A stretch of DNA of 49,868 nucleotides from NCBI RefSeq assembly GCF_024341905.1, contig NZ_BQXY01000004.1, forward strand, positions 1 through 49,868. The letters are read 5' to 3'. The position numbers and the translations under genes are program-made. The notes under the pieces were generated by a model. It was not told where the DNA came from and made no database searches. It worked only from the letters and a program-made list of their open reading frames with translations. The DNA comes from Clostridium folliculivorans (GTDB taxonomy: Bacteria > Bacillota > Clostridia > Clostridiales > Clostridiaceae). Shown here piece after piece: positions 10,891-19,563 of this stretch (position 1 is its first letter; each line of letters starts with the position of its first letter).

Positions 10891-10919
10891 TTGACATAAG
10901 AACACTTGAAATATATAAT
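10891..10919 (+). promoter_or_regulatory. Sigma-A promoter of rpmH-rnpA
   Basis: TTGACA (10891-10896), a 17-nt spacer and TATAAT (10914-10919) form a consensus promoter about 90 nt before rpmH. It lies immediately beside the outermost DnaA-like boxes of the origin. Confidence 0.88.
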
Positions 10920-11008
10920 TAAAAAGTAAATCTTAAAATCAATAAGATTCAGTGACAGAATAGTTTTTTTACTATACAACATAATTAATTGAAGGGGGTG
11001 TATTATAG

Positions 11009-11143
11009 ATGTTCATGACATACCAACCTAAAAAGAAACAAAGAAAAAGAGAACATGGCTTCAGAAAGAGAATGGCTACTGCATCAGGTAGAACTGTTCT
11101 TAAGAGAAGAAGACAAAAAGGTAGAAAGAGATTGACAGCATAA
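11009..11143 (+). CDS. rpmH: Large ribosomal subunit protein bL34
   Basis: The 44-residue, extremely basic protein begins [18 protein letters not shown] and ends QKGRKRLTA, the standard L34 sequence, a component of the 50S subunit. The ATG at 11009 follows GGGGGTG at a good distance; a second in-frame ATG at 11015 is possible. It heads the rpmH-rnpA-yidD-yidC-jag cluster, in the conserved position next to dnaA. Confidence 0.97.
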   Translation: MFMTYQPKKKQRKREHGFRKRMATASGRTVLKRRRQKGRKRLTA

Positions 11144-11165
11144 GGGCCGCTTTAGTGGCCTTTTT
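11144..11165 (+). terminator. Attenuator-type terminator between rpmH and rnpA
   Basis: GGCCGC (11145-11150) pairs with GTGGCC (11155-11160, one G-U pair) across a TTTA loop and is followed by TTTTT (11161-11165). It sits right after the rpmH stop. Partial termination here would make much more L34 than RNase P protein. A second short hairpin (11164-11179) follows. Confidence 0.75.
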
Positions 11166-11200
11166 CTGCAACTGCAGAAAAAAAGGAGAATATCGAAGCT

Positions 11201-11590
11201 ATGGCAGATCAAAAACTAAGAAAGAACATGGAATTTAGAAATGTGTATAGACGAGGTAAGTCCTTTGCTAATGATTTGCTTGTATTATATATATATAATA
11301 ATAGAAGAAACAGAGATGAAAAAGGTATACCTTACAATAAGGTAGGAATTTCTGTTAGTAAGAAAGTCGGAATTAGCGTAATTAGAAGTCGAGCTAAGAG
11401 ATTAATAAGTGAAAGTTATAGATTGAATAATGAGAATATAAAAAAAGGAAATGATTTAGTGTTCATTGCAAGGGTGGCCATCAATGAAAAAACTTATTGG
11501 GATGTCCAAAAAGCTATGATCAACTTATTTAATAAGGCAGGTTTAATAAAAAATGAAAAGGATTTTAATTCTAATAATAAGATTCTATAG
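11201..11590 (+). CDS. rnpA: Ribonuclease P protein component
   Basis: RnpA is the protein cofactor of the RNase P ribozyme that removes 5' leaders from pre-tRNAs. The 129-residue protein has the usual N-terminal [16 protein letters not shown] and the basic RNA-binding segment near 60-80. Where most family members read KKxGNxVxRNRxKR, this one reads [14 protein letters not shown], so the central Asn residues are replaced by Ile and Ser; the basic residues are kept. The C-terminal tail ([13 protein letters not shown]) is longer than usual because it is read through the start of yidD. Confidence 0.95.
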   Translation: MADQKLRKNMEFRNVYRRGKSFANDLLVLYIYNNRRNRDEKGIPYNKVGISVSKKVGISVIRSRAKRLISESYRLNNENIKKGNDLVFIARVAINEKTYWDVQKAMINLFNKAGLIKNEKDFNSNNKIL

Positions 11591-11762
11591 AAAATTTATT
11601 TCACCTTTAAAAAGACCTTCTTGTATATATTACCCTACTTGTTCTCAATATGCAATTGAAGCGATACAAAAGTATGGATCCTTAAAAGGTGGATTCATGG
11701 CTATAAAAAGAATATTAAGATGCCATCCATTTCACGAAGGCGGATATGACCCCGTGAAGTAA
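11553..11762 (+). CDS. yidD: Membrane protein insertion efficiency factor YidD
   Basis: This 69-residue protein carries the family signature: an amphipathic N-terminus [16 protein letters not shown], then [15 protein letters not shown] and [16 protein letters not shown]. YidD sits at the inner face of the membrane and helps YidC insert proteins. It overlaps the 3' end of rnpA by 38 nt in another frame and is directly followed by yidC, a widespread arrangement suggesting translational coupling. Confidence 0.95.
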   Translation: MKRILILIIRFYRKFISPLKRPSCIYYPTCSQYAIEAIQKYGSLKGGFMAIKRILRCHPFHEGGYDPVK

Positions 11763-11784
11763 GAGAGTGTAGGAGGTTAGAATT

Positions 11785-12465
11785 TTGTTACAACCAATAG
11801 TTAATTTCTTAACTAATATTTTTACAGCACTACATAGTTTTGTAGTTAACATAGGTATTACTCATGTGGGTACATCATATGTTTTAGCTATTTTTATATT
11901 AACTTTAATTGTTAGGTTAATATTATTACCTCTAAACATAAAGCAAATTAGATCGCAAGCTAAGATGCAAGAGGTTCAACCTATAGTTCAAGAAATGCAA
12001 AAGAAGTATAAAAATGATCCTCAAAAAGCACAAATGGAAATGATGAAGATATATAAAGAAAATAATGTAAGTCCTTTTAGTGGATGTTTACCATTATTAA
12101 TTCAAATGCCTATTTTGTTTGCTTTATATGGAGTGTTTACTAGTATAAATGTACAGGGTGCTTCTTTCTTATGGATACCTAATTTATATTCGAAAGATCC
12201 ATTCTATATATTACCTATCCTATCTGCTGCTACAACATATTTATCGTCATATTTAACAACAAAGACAACAGCTAATACTAGTCAACAAGGCGGTATGAAT
12301 ATGGGTTCCATGAATATAGGTATGTCACTTATGATGGGATTTATGGCATTAAACTTTAGATCAGCATTAGTACTTTATTGGATAATGGGTAACTTAATTC
12401 AATTAGTTCAGACTTATTTTTTAGTTATAAGACCAGCTAATAAGAAGAAAGCATTAGCAAGTTAA
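11785..12465 (+). CDS. yidC: Membrane protein insertase YidC/OxaA
   Basis: YidC inserts membrane proteins alone or with SecYEG. The 226-residue protein is the short Gram-positive form, with a core of about five membrane segments. The segment AIFILTLIVRLILLPL carries the conserved groove arginine; the next segment has the cytoplasmic hairpin MQKKYKNDPQKAQMEM and SGCLPLLIQMPILFALY. No lipobox cysteine is visible at the N-terminus. The TTG start at 11785 is placed by AGGAGG 8 nt upstream, 22 nt after yidD. Confidence 0.95.
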   Translation: MLQPIVNFLTNIFTALHSFVVNIGITHVGTSYVLAIFILTLIVRLILLPLNIKQIRSQAKMQEVQPIVQEMQKKYKNDPQKAQMEMMKIYKENNVSPFSGCLPLLIQMPILFALYGVFTSINVQGASFLWIPNLYSKDPFYILPILSAATTYLSSYLTTKTTANTSQQGGMNMGSMNIGMSLMMGFMALNFRSALVLYWIMGNLIQLVQTYFLVIRPANKKKALAS

Positions 12466-12522
12466 TATATATTTTGTATTTTAATACTAAGCTTTTAGTA
12501 TAATAAGGTGGGTGACTAGGGT

Positions 12523-13155
12523 ATGCATAAAACTTTAGAAATTACAGGGAAAACTGTAGAGGAAGCTCTAAAGAATGCTCTAAAGGAATTAAATGTTACA
12601 GAAGATAAAGTTGAGTATAGCATTATTGATGAGGGGAGCAGAGGTTTATTTAACTTTATAGGAAGTAAACCAGCTAAGATTCTTGTTACAGTTAAGCGTG
12701 ATTATGTTCTTGAGGCAAAGACATTTTTAAGAAGTGTTTTAGATTCAATGGATATAAAGGCTGAAATAAGAATAAAAGAAGAAGATAATGTTTTAAATAT
12801 CAATCTTTTAGGACCTAAAATGGGAGTTATAATTGGATATAGGGGGGAGACACTAGATTCTCTACAATATCTTGTTAGCCTAGTTGTGAATAAAGGACAT
12901 GATATCCCTTATAAGAGAGTAGTTCTAGACACAGAAAATTATAGAATTAAAAGAGAAGAAACATTGAAACGCTTAGCAGATAAAACAGCCTATAAGGTTA
13001 GGAAGTCTGGCAGACCATTTAAACTTGAACCTATGAATCCATATGAGAGAAGAGTAATCCATTCTGCTCTTCAAGGCAACCAAACTGTATATACATATAG
13101 CGAGGGAGAAGAACCATATAGAAGAATAGTAGTTGATATAAGAAGAGAAAAATAG
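12523..13155 (+). CDS. jag: RNA-binding protein Jag/KhpB
   Basis: The 210-residue protein has the three parts of Jag/KhpB: an N-terminal Jag domain (1-50, EITGKTVEEALKNALKELN), a KH domain with the variant loop GYRGETLDSLQYL (about 106-118), and an R3H domain near the C-terminus (NPYERRVIHSAL). In other Firmicutes KhpB pairs with KhpA and binds many RNAs, affecting cell division and wall synthesis. It is encoded after yidC, as usual, and is followed by a terminator that closes the rpmH cluster. Confidence 0.95.
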   Translation: MHKTLEITGKTVEEALKNALKELNVTEDKVEYSIIDEGSRGLFNFIGSKPAKILVTVKRDYVLEAKTFLRSVLDSMDIKAEIRIKEEDNVLNINLLGPKMGVIIGYRGETLDSLQYLVSLVVNKGHDIPYKRVVLDTENYRIKREETLKRLADKTAYKVRKSGRPFKLEPMNPYERRVIHSALQGNQTVYTYSEGEEPYRRIVVDIRREK

Positions 13156-13179
13156 GAAAGCCATTTAGGCTTTCTTTTT
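13156..13179 (+). terminator. Rho-independent terminator after jag
   Basis: GAAAGCC (13156-13162) pairs with GGCTTTC (13168-13174) across an ATTTA loop and is followed by TTTTT. It starts one base after the jag stop codon. Confidence 0.9.
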
Positions 13180-13479
13180 GATTTACTTTTTTTTAATATG
13201 TTTTGACTAATAAAGTTTATTTTTGTAAAATGAATATTAGTTTTAAAGATATATTAGTTAAAATAAGACGTAAATAAAAGTTCTTAACTTTATAAGAATT
13301 TTTATTTATAAATTTTTATAAAGTTAAGAATTTATAGTATTCATGATGGTTTTATTGACTTTATTAGTTGCCCTAAAACAATAAAATCAGATGATTTTGT
13401 AAAAAGTTAATAAGTCTTTGCAAAACGGATATATTAGAGGAGATACTATAATTATAAATTTAATAATGAGGAGGACAGC
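13180..13479. other. Intergenic region between jag and mnmE
   Basis: No gene is visible in these 300 bp. It holds a perfect 15-bp inverted repeat (13281-13295 with 13316-13330) and, near the mnmE start, a TATAAT (13447-13452) that could be a -10 box, although no -35 box sits at proper spacing. The mnmE ribosome binding site GAGGAGG is at about 13469. Confidence 0.6.
13281..13330. repeat. Perfect 15-bp inverted repeat, 20-nt spacer
   Basis: The 15 bases at 13281-13295 are exactly complementary to 13316-13330. The spacer is A/T only and no T-run of note follows. It could be a weak terminator, an RNA stem in the mnmE leader or an operator. Confidence 0.75.
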
Positions 13480-14856
13480 ATGAAAGAATTTGATACAATT
13501 GCTGCTGTTGCAACTGCACTTGGTGAAGGTGGAATTTCTATTATAAGAATTTCTGGTAATAAATCACTAGATATAGTATCTAAGATTTTTAGAGGAAAAA
13601 GTAATTCAAGTATATTAGAAATGAAGCCTTATACAATGAGATACGGTAATATAGTAGATTCAAAACAACAAATAGTTGATGAAGTAATAATTAGTTACAT
13701 GAAAGGTCCTAAGAGTTTTACTGCTGAAGACACTGTAGAGATTAATTGTCATGGAGGAGTGACATCAACTAATAGAGTATTGCAAGAAGTTATAAAATCT
13801 GGAGCAAGACTTGCTGAACCTGGAGAATTTACAAAAAGAGCATTCTTAAATGGTAGAATTGATTTAACTCAAGCAGAGGCGGTTATAGATATAATACGAG
13901 CTAAAACAGATTTATCTATGAAATCAGCTATGATCCAAAGTCAAGGTTTACTTTCCCGGGAAATAAACTTTTTGAGGGAGAAGTTGTTAAATGTGTTAGC
14001 CCTTATTGAATTTGCAGTTGATTTCACTGAAGATGATGAAGAACCAGACTCAACTATACCTATAAGGGTTGGTGAAAATATTGAAGCAGTAATAAGTGAA
14101 ATTAACAGGTTATTATCCAGTGCAGATGAGGGTAAGATTATAAGAGATGGATTAAGTATGGTTATAGTTGGAAAGCCTAATGTAGGGAAGTCTTCTCTTC
14201 TAAACACTCTTTTAAGAGAAAAAAGAGCTATTGTTACCAATATACCAGGAACCACTAGAGATGTGATTGAAGAATACATAAATCTAGATGGAATTCCTAT
14301 TAGAATTATTGATACTGCAGGAATAAGAGAAACTGAGGATGAAGTAGAAAGAATCGGCGTACAAAAATCAAAAGAAAAGATAAATGAAGCTGATATCATA
14401 GTATTTATGATTGATGCTAGCAGAGGTTTGGATAGCGAAGATAGAGAAATATTAGAATTTATAAAAGATAAAAAGTATATAACTCTATGTAATAAAATTG
14501 ATTTGGATAAGAACATAGAAACTGATGATTTAGAGATTCTTAGTAATTCAATAGAAATATCTACAGTAACAGGTTATGGGATTGATTCTTTAAAAGATAA
14601 AATAAAGGATATGTTCTTTAAAGGTCATATAGATAGTGAAAGTGTGATTATAACTAATACTAGACATAAGCAAGCACTTTATAGAGCTAAAGAAAATTGT
14701 GAAGTGGCTTTAAATCAAGTTAAAAACAATGAATATCTAGACTTGATTTCTATATATGTTACCACTGGTTTAAGAGCTCTTGGAGAGATTACAGGATCAG
14801 AACTTGAAGAAGATTTAGTAAATAAGATCTTTTCAGATTTCTGTGTTGGAAAATAG
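13480..14856 (+). CDS. mnmE: tRNA modification GTPase MnmE (TrmE)
   Basis: MnmE works with MnmG to put the 5-(carboxy)methylaminomethyl group on U34 of tRNAs reading two-fold degenerate codons. The 458-residue protein has an N-terminal folate-binding domain (1-120), a helical domain, and an inserted GTPase domain with G1 GKPNVGKS (231-238), G2 GTTR (257-260), G3 DTAG (278-281) and G4 NKID. It ends FCVGK, the catalytic C-terminal cysteine motif. The mnmE-mnmG-rsmG order is classic. A Noc-site-like palindrome lies inside the gene at codons 158-162. Confidence 0.97.
   Translation: MKEFDTIAAVATALGEGGISIIRISGNKSLDIVSKIFRGKSNSSILEMKPYTMRYGNIVDSKQQIVDEVIISYMKGPKSFTAEDTVEINCHGGVTSTNRVLQEVIKSGARLAEPGEFTKRAFLNGRIDLTQAEAVIDIIRAKTDLSMKSAMIQSQGLLSREINFLREKLLNVLALIEFAVDFTEDDEEPDSTIPIRVGENIEAVISEINRLLSSADEGKIIRDGLSMVIVGKPNVGKSSLLNTLLREKRAIVTNIPGTTRDVIEEYINLDGIPIRIIDTAGIRETEDEVERIGVQKSKEKINEADIIVFMIDASRGLDSEDREILEFIKDKKYITLCNKIDLDKNIETDDLEILSNSIEISTVTGYGIDSLKDKIKDMFFKGHIDSESVIITNTRHKQALYRAKENCEVALNQVKNNEYLDLISIYVTTGLRALGEITGSELEEDLVNKIFSDFCVGK
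13951..13964. promoter_or_regulatory. Candidate Noc-binding site (NBS) inside mnmE
   Basis: The sequence cTTTCCCGGGAAAT matches 13 of 14 bases of the B. subtilis Noc-binding consensus ATTTCCCGGGAAAT. CCCGGG is very rare in sequence this AT-rich, and here it forces Ser TCC and Arg CGG in a gene that otherwise uses AGA/AGG almost throughout. The noc gene is encoded 3.7 kb away. Confidence 0.6.
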
Positions 14857-14865
14857 GAGATGAAA

Positions 14866-16761
14866 ATGAAATATTTAGCTGGTGAATATGATGTGATTAT
14901 TATAGGTGCAGGCCATGCTGGCTGTGAAGCAGCACTTGCTTCGGCTAGAATAGGATGCAAAACTTTAATTTGTACTATGAATCTTGATAGCATAGCATTA
15001 ATGCCGTGTAATCCTAATATAGGAGGTACTGCAAAGGGACACTTAGTAAGAGAAGTTGATGCATTAGGTGGCGAAATGGGGATAAATATAGACAATACAT
15101 TTATTCAATCTAGAATGCTTAATACATCTAAGGGTCCTGCAGTTCATTCACTTAGAGCTCAAGCTGATAAAAAGAAATATCAGCAAAGAATGAAAAGTGT
15201 TTTGGAGAATCAGGAAAACCTATATATAAAGCAAATTGAAGTTGTAGAGATAGATGTAGAAGATAATAAGATTATTGGAGTTCAAACTAAAAATGGTGCT
15301 TATTTTAAGACAAAGGCTGTAGTTGTTTGTACCGGTACTTACCTAAAGTCTAGAATTATAATTGGCGATGTAAGTTATAATGGTGGGCCAAATGGACTTT
15401 TTCCTGCCAATGAATTATCTAAAAGTTTACTAGATTTAGGGATTGCATTAAGGAGATTTAAAACTGGAACTCCTGCTAGAATAAATAAGAGGTCTGTAGA
15501 CTTTACAAAGATGGTTGAGCAACCAGGTGATATAAGAATTGTTCCATTTTCTTTCATGAGTGATAATATTGATAGAGAACAAGTTTCTTGTTGGCTTACA
15601 TATACAAATAGTCAGACTCACGACATAATAAAAGACAATATACATAGATCGCCAATGTATAATGGCTCCATAGAAGGTGTTGGACCAAGATATTGTCCTT
15701 CTATTGAAGATAAGGTTATGAGATTCCAAGATAAGCATCAACATCAGATATTTATAGAACCGGAAGGTGAAGATACTGCTGAGATGTACGTAGGTGGTAT
15801 GAGCTCATCCTTACCTGAAGATGTTCAAGTACAGATGCTTAGAACTATTAGCGGACTTGAGGATGTAGAGATGATGAGAACTGCATATGCAATAGAATAT
15901 GACTGCATAGACCCAACTCAACTTAAACCATCTTTAGAATTTAAGAATATACAAGGGCTTTTTGGAGCAGGTCAGTTAAACGGTAGCTCTGGATATGAAG
16001 AGGCAGCATCTCAAGGGATAGTAGCTGGTATAAATGCAGCTTTAAAGGTTAAAGAAAAAGATCCTATGATTCTAACTAGAAGTGATGGATATATAGGAGT
16101 TTTGATAGATGACTTAGTGACTAAAGGTACAAGTGAGCCTTATAGAATGATGACATCAAGGGCTGAATATAGGTTATTATTAAGACAAGATAATGCTGAT
16201 TTAAGATTGACTGAGATCGGACATAATGTTGGCTTAGTAACGGAAGAAAGATATAAAAGGTATACGGAAAGAAAAAACAATATAAATTCTGAGCTAGAAA
16301 GACTAAAAAGATTGCAAATAACCAATAAACAGGAAGTTAATAGATTTATTGAATCATTAGGTTCAGCAGAGCTTAAGAAACCAATAAGCATGTATGAGCT
16401 TATAAAAAGACCAGAATTAGATTACTTTTCAGTTGCAGAATTAGATAAAGATAGACCAACTTTACCTTATGACATAGGTGAGCAAGTTAATATAATATCT
16501 AAGTATGAAGGTTATATAGAAAAGCAACTAGAACAAGTTGAACAGTTTAAAAAGTTTGAAAACAGGCAAATACCTGAAGATATTGACTATAGCAATGTTA
16601 ATAGTTTAAGAATTGAAGCTGTGCAAAAGTTATCTAAGATACGTCCGATAAGTATAGGTCAGGCTTCAAGGATATCTGGTGTTTCTCCTGCAGATATATC
16701 AGTCTTACTTATATATTTAGAGAGCCTTCATAGAAGAAATAATAAGGCGGAGGAAGTTTAG
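14866..16761 (+). CDS. mnmG: tRNA U34 carboxymethylaminomethyl-modifying enzyme MnmG (GidA)
   Basis: MnmG is the FAD/NADH partner of MnmE in wobble-uridine modification. The N-terminus has the FAD dinucleotide fold ([17 protein letters not shown]), followed by the conserved [22 protein letters not shown] and, later, [16 protein letters not shown]; the C-terminal helical tail binds MnmE. The ATG at 14866 (631 residues) is preferred over that at 14860 because AGGAG at 14855-14859 abuts the latter but is 6 nt from the former. It begins 9 nt after mnmE. Confidence 0.97.
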   Translation: MKYLAGEYDVIIIGAGHAGCEAALASARIGCKTLICTMNLDSIALMPCNPNIGGTAKGHLVREVDALGGEMGINIDNTFIQSRMLNTSKGPAVHSLRAQADKKKYQQRMKSVLENQENLYIKQIEVVEIDVEDNKIIGVQTKNGAYFKTKAVVVCTGTYLKSRIIIGDVSYNGGPNGLFPANELSKSLLDLGIALRRFKTGTPARINKRSVDFTKMVEQPGDIRIVPFSFMSDNIDREQVSCWLTYTNSQTHDIIKDNIHRSPMYNGSIEGVGPRYCPSIEDKVMRFQDKHQHQIFIEPEGEDTAEMYVGGMSSSLPEDVQVQMLRTISGLEDVEMMRTAYAIEYDCIDPTQLKPSLEFKNIQGLFGAGQLNGSSGYEEAASQGIVAGINAALKVKEKDPMILTRSDGYIGVLIDDLVTKGTSEPYRMMTSRAEYRLLLRQDNADLRLTEIGHNVGLVTEERYKRYTERKNNINSELERLKRLQITNKQEVNRFIESLGSAELKKPISMYELIKRPELDYFSVAELDKDRPTLPYDIGEQVNIISKYEGYIEKQLEQVEQFKKFENRQIPEDIDYSNVNSLRIEAVQKLSKIRPISIGQASRISGVSPADISVLLIYLESLHRRNNKAEEV

Positions 16762-16762
16762 T

Positions 16763-17482
16763 ATGATATACTATAGCATTTTAGAAAAAGCATGTACTTC
16801 TGTTGGAGTAGAATTCAATGAAGATAAGTATGAAAAATTTATGATTTATATGAGTCTACTAAAAGAGTGGAATGAAAAGATAAACCTTACTGCTATAACA
16901 GAAGATGATCAGATTGTAAAGAAACACTTTGTCGACTCAATAAAAGCATTTAATTCTCCATTATTTAAAAGTGCTTCATCACTAATTGATGTTGGTACTG
17001 GAGCTGGTTTTCCAGGAATACCTATAGCAATAATCAGAGAGGAATTAAATGTTACCTTATTAGATTCTTTGAATAAAAGAGTTAGTTTTCTAAATGAAGT
17101 TATACAACAACTTCATTTAGATAATGTAAAGACTATACATTCAAGAGCAGAGGATGGAGCTAGAAATAAGGATTTAAGGGAGAAGTTTGATATAGCTACA
17201 TCTAGAGCTGTAGCAAATATGTGTGTGCTTTCTGAATTCTGTATACCTTATGTTAGGGTTAATGGCCATTTTATAGCTCTTAAAGGACCTTCAATCGAGG
17301 ATGAATTAGATGAATCTAGAAATGCAGTAGCAACTCTAGGTGGTAAGCTAGTTGAAGTGATACAGGTAAATATTGAAGAGACCGATTTAAAACATAATTT
17401 AGTTGTTGTCAAAAAAATTAAAGAAACACCAAAAACTTATCCAAGAAAAGCTGGAAGTATATCAAAAAAACCTATAAAATAG
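16763..17482 (+). CDS. rsmG: 16S rRNA (guanine-527-N7) methyltransferase RsmG (GidB)
   Basis: RsmG methylates G527 of 16S rRNA with S-adenosylmethionine; its loss gives low-level streptomycin resistance in several bacteria. The 239-residue protein shows [20 protein letters not shown] and the SAM motif [16 protein letters not shown] (GTGAGFPG at 78-85), then ATSRAVANM. The basic C-terminus [14 protein letters not shown] is typical. ATG lies 1 nt after the mnmG stop with GGCGGAGG inside mnmG, so the genes are translationally coupled. Confidence 0.96.
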   Translation: MIYYSILEKACTSVGVEFNEDKYEKFMIYMSLLKEWNEKINLTAITEDDQIVKKHFVDSIKAFNSPLFKSASSLIDVGTGAGFPGIPIAIIREELNVTLLDSLNKRVSFLNEVIQQLHLDNVKTIHSRAEDGARNKDLREKFDIATSRAVANMCVLSEFCIPYVRVNGHFIALKGPSIEDELDESRNAVATLGGKLVEVIQVNIEETDLKHNLVVVKKIKETPKTYPRKAGSISKKPIK

Positions 17483-17638
17483 TATTATATGTTTTTTTAT
17501 AATATAAAATCAATTAATATAACGTATATTGTCATACTGTTTTTATATATAAAAAGAAGGATATTTGTATTTTATAGAGAATTTGTTAAATAATGGGATA
17601 ACGTGTATTTTAACTTTTTTCGTAAGGATGGATGGGAA

Positions 17639-18424
17639 ATGCATAAAGAAATTGTTCATGTCAACATTGATAAAATAATTCCTAATACTTATCAACCAAG
17701 AAAATTTTTTAATGAGGAAGCTCTTGGAGAATTGTCACAATCTATTAGAGAGCATGGTATAATTCAGCCACTTACTGTTAGAGTAAGAGGTGAGATTTTT
17801 GAGCTAGTTGCTGGTGAAAGACGATGGAGAGCGGCAAGGCTTGCTAACCTTGAAGAGGTACCATGTACTGTTGTGGATATAACAGATTCTGAGTCAGCTG
17901 AAATTGCACTGCTTGAAAATCTACAAAGAGAAGATTTGAATTTTTTAGAAGAAGCAGAAGCGTATTATAATTTGATTCAAGACCATCACTTTACCCAAGA
18001 ACAATTAGCTGAGAGGTTAGGAAAAAAGCAATCAACGATTGCGAATAAACTAAGACTTCTTAGATTAGGAAATGAAGTGAGAAACCTTTGCATATCAAAT
18101 AATCTAACTGAAAGACATGCAAGAGCATTACTGTCTTTGCCTAACGAAGAATTACAGCTAAAAGTAATTAATAAGGTTATAAAACAAGCTCTTAATGTTA
18201 AAAATACGGAAGATCTAATTAATAAAGAGCTTTTAAAGTTAGCTGGTGAAAGTTTATCAAAAGAAGGTAAGAAAAGAATGACGGGCGTATTTTCTGCGAA
18301 GATTTATGTTAATTCTATAAAGCAAGTATTTGATAAATTTAAAATACCTGCAGAATATAAATCAAAAGATTGTGGTGAATATGTTCAAATAACAGTAAAT
18401 ATACCTAAAAATGCATCAAAATAA
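17639..18424 (+). CDS. noc: Nucleoid occlusion protein Noc (ParB family)
   Basis: Noc is a CTP-dependent ParB-like DNA clamp that spreads from Noc-binding sites and keeps division septa off the nucleoid. The protein has the ParB CTP-binding motif GERRWRAA (59-66), the second box ENLQRE (93-98), and a helix-turn-helix with GKKQSTIANKLRLL (129-142), the Noc version rather than the ParB one. The ATG at 17639 (261 residues) has AAGGATGG upstream. A longer form from GTG 17603 would add MYFNFFRKDGWE, resembling a membrane-anchoring amphipathic N-terminus. The two-gene noc/parB layout near oriC matches B. subtilis. Confidence 0.9.
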   Translation: MHKEIVHVNIDKIIPNTYQPRKFFNEEALGELSQSIREHGIIQPLTVRVRGEIFELVAGERRWRAARLANLEEVPCTVVDITDSESAEIALLENLQREDLNFLEEAEAYYNLIQDHHFTQEQLAERLGKKQSTIANKLRLLRLGNEVRNLCISNNLTERHARALLSLPNEELQLKVINKVIKQALNVKNTEDLINKELLKLAGESLSKEGKKRMTGVFSAKIYVNSIKQVFDKFKIPAEYKSKDCGEYVQITVNIPKNASK

Positions 18425-18438
18425 GATAGTTTGCTTAG

Positions 18439-18491
18439 AAAAAGGCTGTGCAATATAAACTAATTAAGTTTATGTGTATTAGCCTTTTTTT
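18439..18491 (+). terminator. Terminator after noc
   Basis: AAAAAGGCT (about 18439-18446) pairs with AGCCTTTTT (18481-18489), with an inner stem ATAAACT/AGTTTAT, and ends in a T-run. It lies about 15 nt past the noc stop and separates noc from parAB. Confidence 0.85.
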
Positions 18492-18757
18492 GTTGTATAT
18501 GAAAATATAAAGATAGTAAACAAGTGACGTAGATAATTTATTTAGTTTGTTAGCTTTTTATGTGGATAGTGAAAAACTTATTTACTAACGAAGCATTTCT
18601 TATATAAATTTAAAGAATTAGATACAAAAAAGCTGTAAGAAGACTTTCTAAACAAATTTTTTGAAAATGTTTCACGTGAAACAATAAAATTAATAATTAA
18701 TTACTTTAATTATTCTTCATTAAAATATATAATATTTATATAAAGGAAAGGAGGTGG
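18492..18757. other. Intergenic region between noc and parA, containing a parS site
   Basis: No gene is visible. It holds a perfect parS (18668-18683), so parA transcription starts close to or within a ParB-coated region. A likely -10 (TATAAT, about 18727) lies just before the parA ribosome binding site. Confidence 0.6.
18668..18683. promoter_or_regulatory. parS: parS centromere site, upstream of parA
   Basis: TGTTTCACGTGAAACA is a perfect match to the conserved bacterial parS palindrome bound by ParB/Spo0J. It lies about 75-90 bp before the parA start. Confidence 0.97.
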
Positions 18758-19558
18758 ATGACTCGTAAGTTATATAACTTAGAGTTGAATATGAAAAAGA
18801 TATGTATATTTAACCAAAAGGGCGGTGTAGGTAAAACTACAACAAATATAAATCTCTGTTCATACATAGCAATGTTGGGATATAAGGTTTTAGCTATCGA
18901 TATAGATCCACAAGGAAATACTACAAGTGGGCTTGGTATTGATAAGAGAAAATTAGAGAAATCTATGTATGATGTAATAACTAATGATGTATCCTTAAGA
19001 GAAATAATTAAACAAAGTGAGTTAGTTTCAAACTTATACATAGCACCAGCTAAAATGGAGTTAGCAGGGGCAGAAGTTGAAATTATAGAAAAGGAAAAAC
19101 GAGAATTAATTTTGCAAGAGAAAATAAGAGAAGTAGAAGATGATTTTGACTTCATTTTTATAGATTGTCCTCCTTCTTTAGGATTTTTAACAATAAATTC
19201 GCTTACTTCATGTGATTCTGTATTAATTCCAATTCAGTGTGAGTTTTATGCTCTAGAAGGAGTTGGACAACTTATAAACACTATCCAATTGGTAAAGAAA
19301 TCATTAAATAAGAATCTTGAAATTGAAGGTGTCATAATGACAATGTATGATTCAAGAACTAATTTAAGTAATGAAGTTTATAAAGAAGTTGAAAAATATT
19401 TTAAAGATAAAGTATACAAAGTAACAATACCGAGAAACATAAGATTAGCAGAAGCCCCTTCATTTGGTCTTCCTATAATGCTTTATGATGAAAAATGTAA
19501 AGGTGCCGAGGCATACGAGCAATTAACTAATGAATTTATTGAACGACAAAAGGGGTGA
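18758..19558 (+). CDS. parA: Chromosome partitioning ATPase ParA/Soj
   Basis: ParA is a deviant-Walker ATPase that dimerises on DNA with ATP, drives origin segregation with ParB and, in B. subtilis, regulates DnaA. It shows the deviant Walker A QKGGVGKTT (K21-T28), IDIDPQGNTTSG and FIDCPPSLGFLTINSL. The ATG at 18758 (266 residues) follows AGGAGGTG at a short 3-nt spacing; the homologous start MKKICIFNQKGG is Met12 at 18791, which has a poorer site. I keep the longer form with reservation. parB follows 5 nt later. Confidence 0.95.
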   Translation: MTRKLYNLELNMKKICIFNQKGGVGKTTTNINLCSYIAMLGYKVLAIDIDPQGNTTSGLGIDKRKLEKSMYDVITNDVSLREIIKQSELVSNLYIAPAKMELAGAEVEIIEKEKRELILQEKIREVEDDFDFIFIDCPPSLGFLTINSLTSCDSVLIPIQCEFYALEGVGQLINTIQLVKKSLNKNLEIEGVIMTMYDSRTNLSNEVYKEVEKYFKDKVYKVTIPRNIRLAEAPSFGLPIMLYDEKCKGAEAYEQLTNEFIERQKG

Positions 19559-19563
19559 TGTAG

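Noticed and set aside
13941..14516. 191-codon reading frame opposite mnmE, and similar long frames opposite gyrA, gyrB, mnmG, yidC and mgtE
   Set aside because: These are antisense shadows of strongly conserved genes, with no ribosome binding sites and biased composition typical of reverse-complemented AT-rich codons.
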